6,030 nucleotides of DNA from Lautropia sp. (GTDB lineage Bacteria; Pseudomonadota; Gammaproteobacteria; Burkholderiales; Burkholderiaceae_E). The notes beneath the pieces are model-generated. The model was not told the origin of the DNA. It made no database searches and was given only the letters and a program-made list of their open reading frames with translations. Below are positions 5,345 through 6,030 of this stretch, piece after piece (position 1 is the stretch's first letter; the number at the start of each line of letters is the position of its first letter). A program made the position numbers and the translations under genes. Location of the stretch: assembly GCA_013813615.1 (NCBI GenBank), contig JACCRJ010000678.1:1-6030 (forward strand), given 5' to 3'.

Positions 5345-6030
5345 ATGGCGATCGATACCAACCCGATCGATCTGAGCGGCGCAGCCCGGACGGGCACCGC
5401 CGGCGGGGCTGCGGCCGGGAGCCCGACGAGGCATGCGGACCGGGTGGCCGGCAGCAGCAATCGTCCGCTGGCGGTTGCCTTTTTCATCATGCTGGCCTTC
5501 TTCGTCCTGGCACCGTTCGTGATCTACCCGGTGTTCCTGATGAAGGTGATGTGCTTCGCCTTGTTTGCCTGCGCCTTCAACCTGCTGATCGGCTTCGCCG
5601 GCCTGCTCTCCTTCGGTCACGCCATGTTCCTCGGCACGGCGGGCTATGCGTCGGCGCATGCAGCGAAGGTCTGGGGCCTGACGCCGGAGCTGGCAGTCCT
5701 CTTCGGCACCGGCTGCTCGCTCGTCCTTGGCTATGTGACGGGGCTGCTGGCCATCCGCCGGCAGGGCATCTACTTCGCGATGATCACGCTGGCGCTGGCG
5801 CAGATGGTGTACTTCTTCTACCTGCAAACGCCGTTCACGGGCGGCGAGGACGGCATCCAGGCGGTGCCGCGCGGCAGGCTGTTCGGCCTGGTGGACCTGT
5901 CCAACACCTGGGCGATGTATACCTTCGTGTCGGTGATTTTCTTCGGTGCGTTCCTGCTGATCTGGCGCATCGTGCAATCGCCGTTCGGCCAGGTGCTGAA
6001 GGCGATCCGGGAGAACGAGCCGCGCGCCAC
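5345..6030 (+). CDS. livM: HAAT-family ABC importer permease LivM, 3' end outside the window
   Basis: Reading from the ATG at 5345 gives 228 codons open to the right edge. This is the second membrane subunit, partner of LivH. After a hydrophilic N-terminus the first membrane segment starts near residue 41 (PLAVAFFIML). Family landmarks are FNLLIGFAGLLSFGHAMFLG (78-97), IRRQGIYFAMITLALAQMVYF (137-157), the periplasmic TGGEDGI (165-171) and the coupling-loop start SPFGQVLKAIRENEPRA (212-228). The first 40 residues are rich in Gly, Ala, Ser and Thr and longer than the short N-terminus I expect for many LivM proteins. No in-frame start lies closer to the membrane segment except a GTG at codon 34. 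AGG at 5336-5338 could act as ribosome binding site. The remaining membrane segments lie beyond the window. Confidence 0.93.
   Translation, partial: MAIDTNPIDLSGAARTGTAGGAAAGSPTRHADRVAGSSNRPLAVAFFIMLAFFVLAPFVIYPVFLMKVMCFALFACAFNLLIGFAGLLSFGHAMFLGTAGYASAHAAKVWGLTPELAVLFGTGCSLVLGYVTGLLAIRRQGIYFAMITLALAQMVYFFYLQTPFTGGEDGIQAVPRGRLFGLVDLSNTWAMYTFVSVIFFGAFLLIWRIVQSPFGQVLKAIRENEPRA

Noticed and set aside
4483..5490. 335-codon open frame on the minus strand opposite livH
   Set aside because: The product is hydrophilic and Asp/Gln/His-rich with no domain, the expected antisense image of a membrane protein gene.

Overview
The window is high-GC chromosomal-type DNA with strong G/C preference at third codon positions. 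Gene content fits a proteobacterium (alpha or beta class), but nothing here fixes the taxon. No RNA genes, CRISPR arrays, insertion sequences or phage genes were seen.

Layout. At the left edge, on the minus strand, is the 5' part of a ROK-family sugar kinase that closely resembles E. coli Mak (fructokinase). It is divergent from a plus-strand cluster for a branched-chain-amino-acid-type (HAAT family) ABC importer. That cluster runs: an internally deleted substrate-binding protein (635-1417), a 178-base GC-rich gap with hairpins, livG ATPase (1596-2369), livF ATPase (2370-3071), a full-length substrate-binding protein (3136-4356), a 96-base gap with a perfect hairpin, livH permease (4453-5337) and livM permease (5345 to the right edge, incomplete).

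How the genes work together. The full-length binding protein would capture a ligand in the periplasm and deliver it to the LivH/LivM membrane heterodimer, with LivG/LivF hydrolysing ATP in the cytoplasm. The ligand cannot be named from sequence: this family carries branched-chain amino acids, other amino acids, urea, short amides and aromatic acids.

Most unusual features. The first binding protein is a paralogue of the second that has lost exactly 145 codons in frame. The missing block matches most of one lobe of the two-lobed fold, while signal peptide, lobe 1, C-terminus and both cysteines are kept. Other points are a 17-base motif repeated (one mismatch) in the two upstream gaps, a Walker A lysine-to-arginine change in LivF, mutually exclusive hairpins before livG, and a hairpin between the binding-protein gene and livH. 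I did not find evidence for a wholly new system. The single-lobe binding-protein paralogue is the best candidate for something undescribed, and it may equally be a decaying duplicate.
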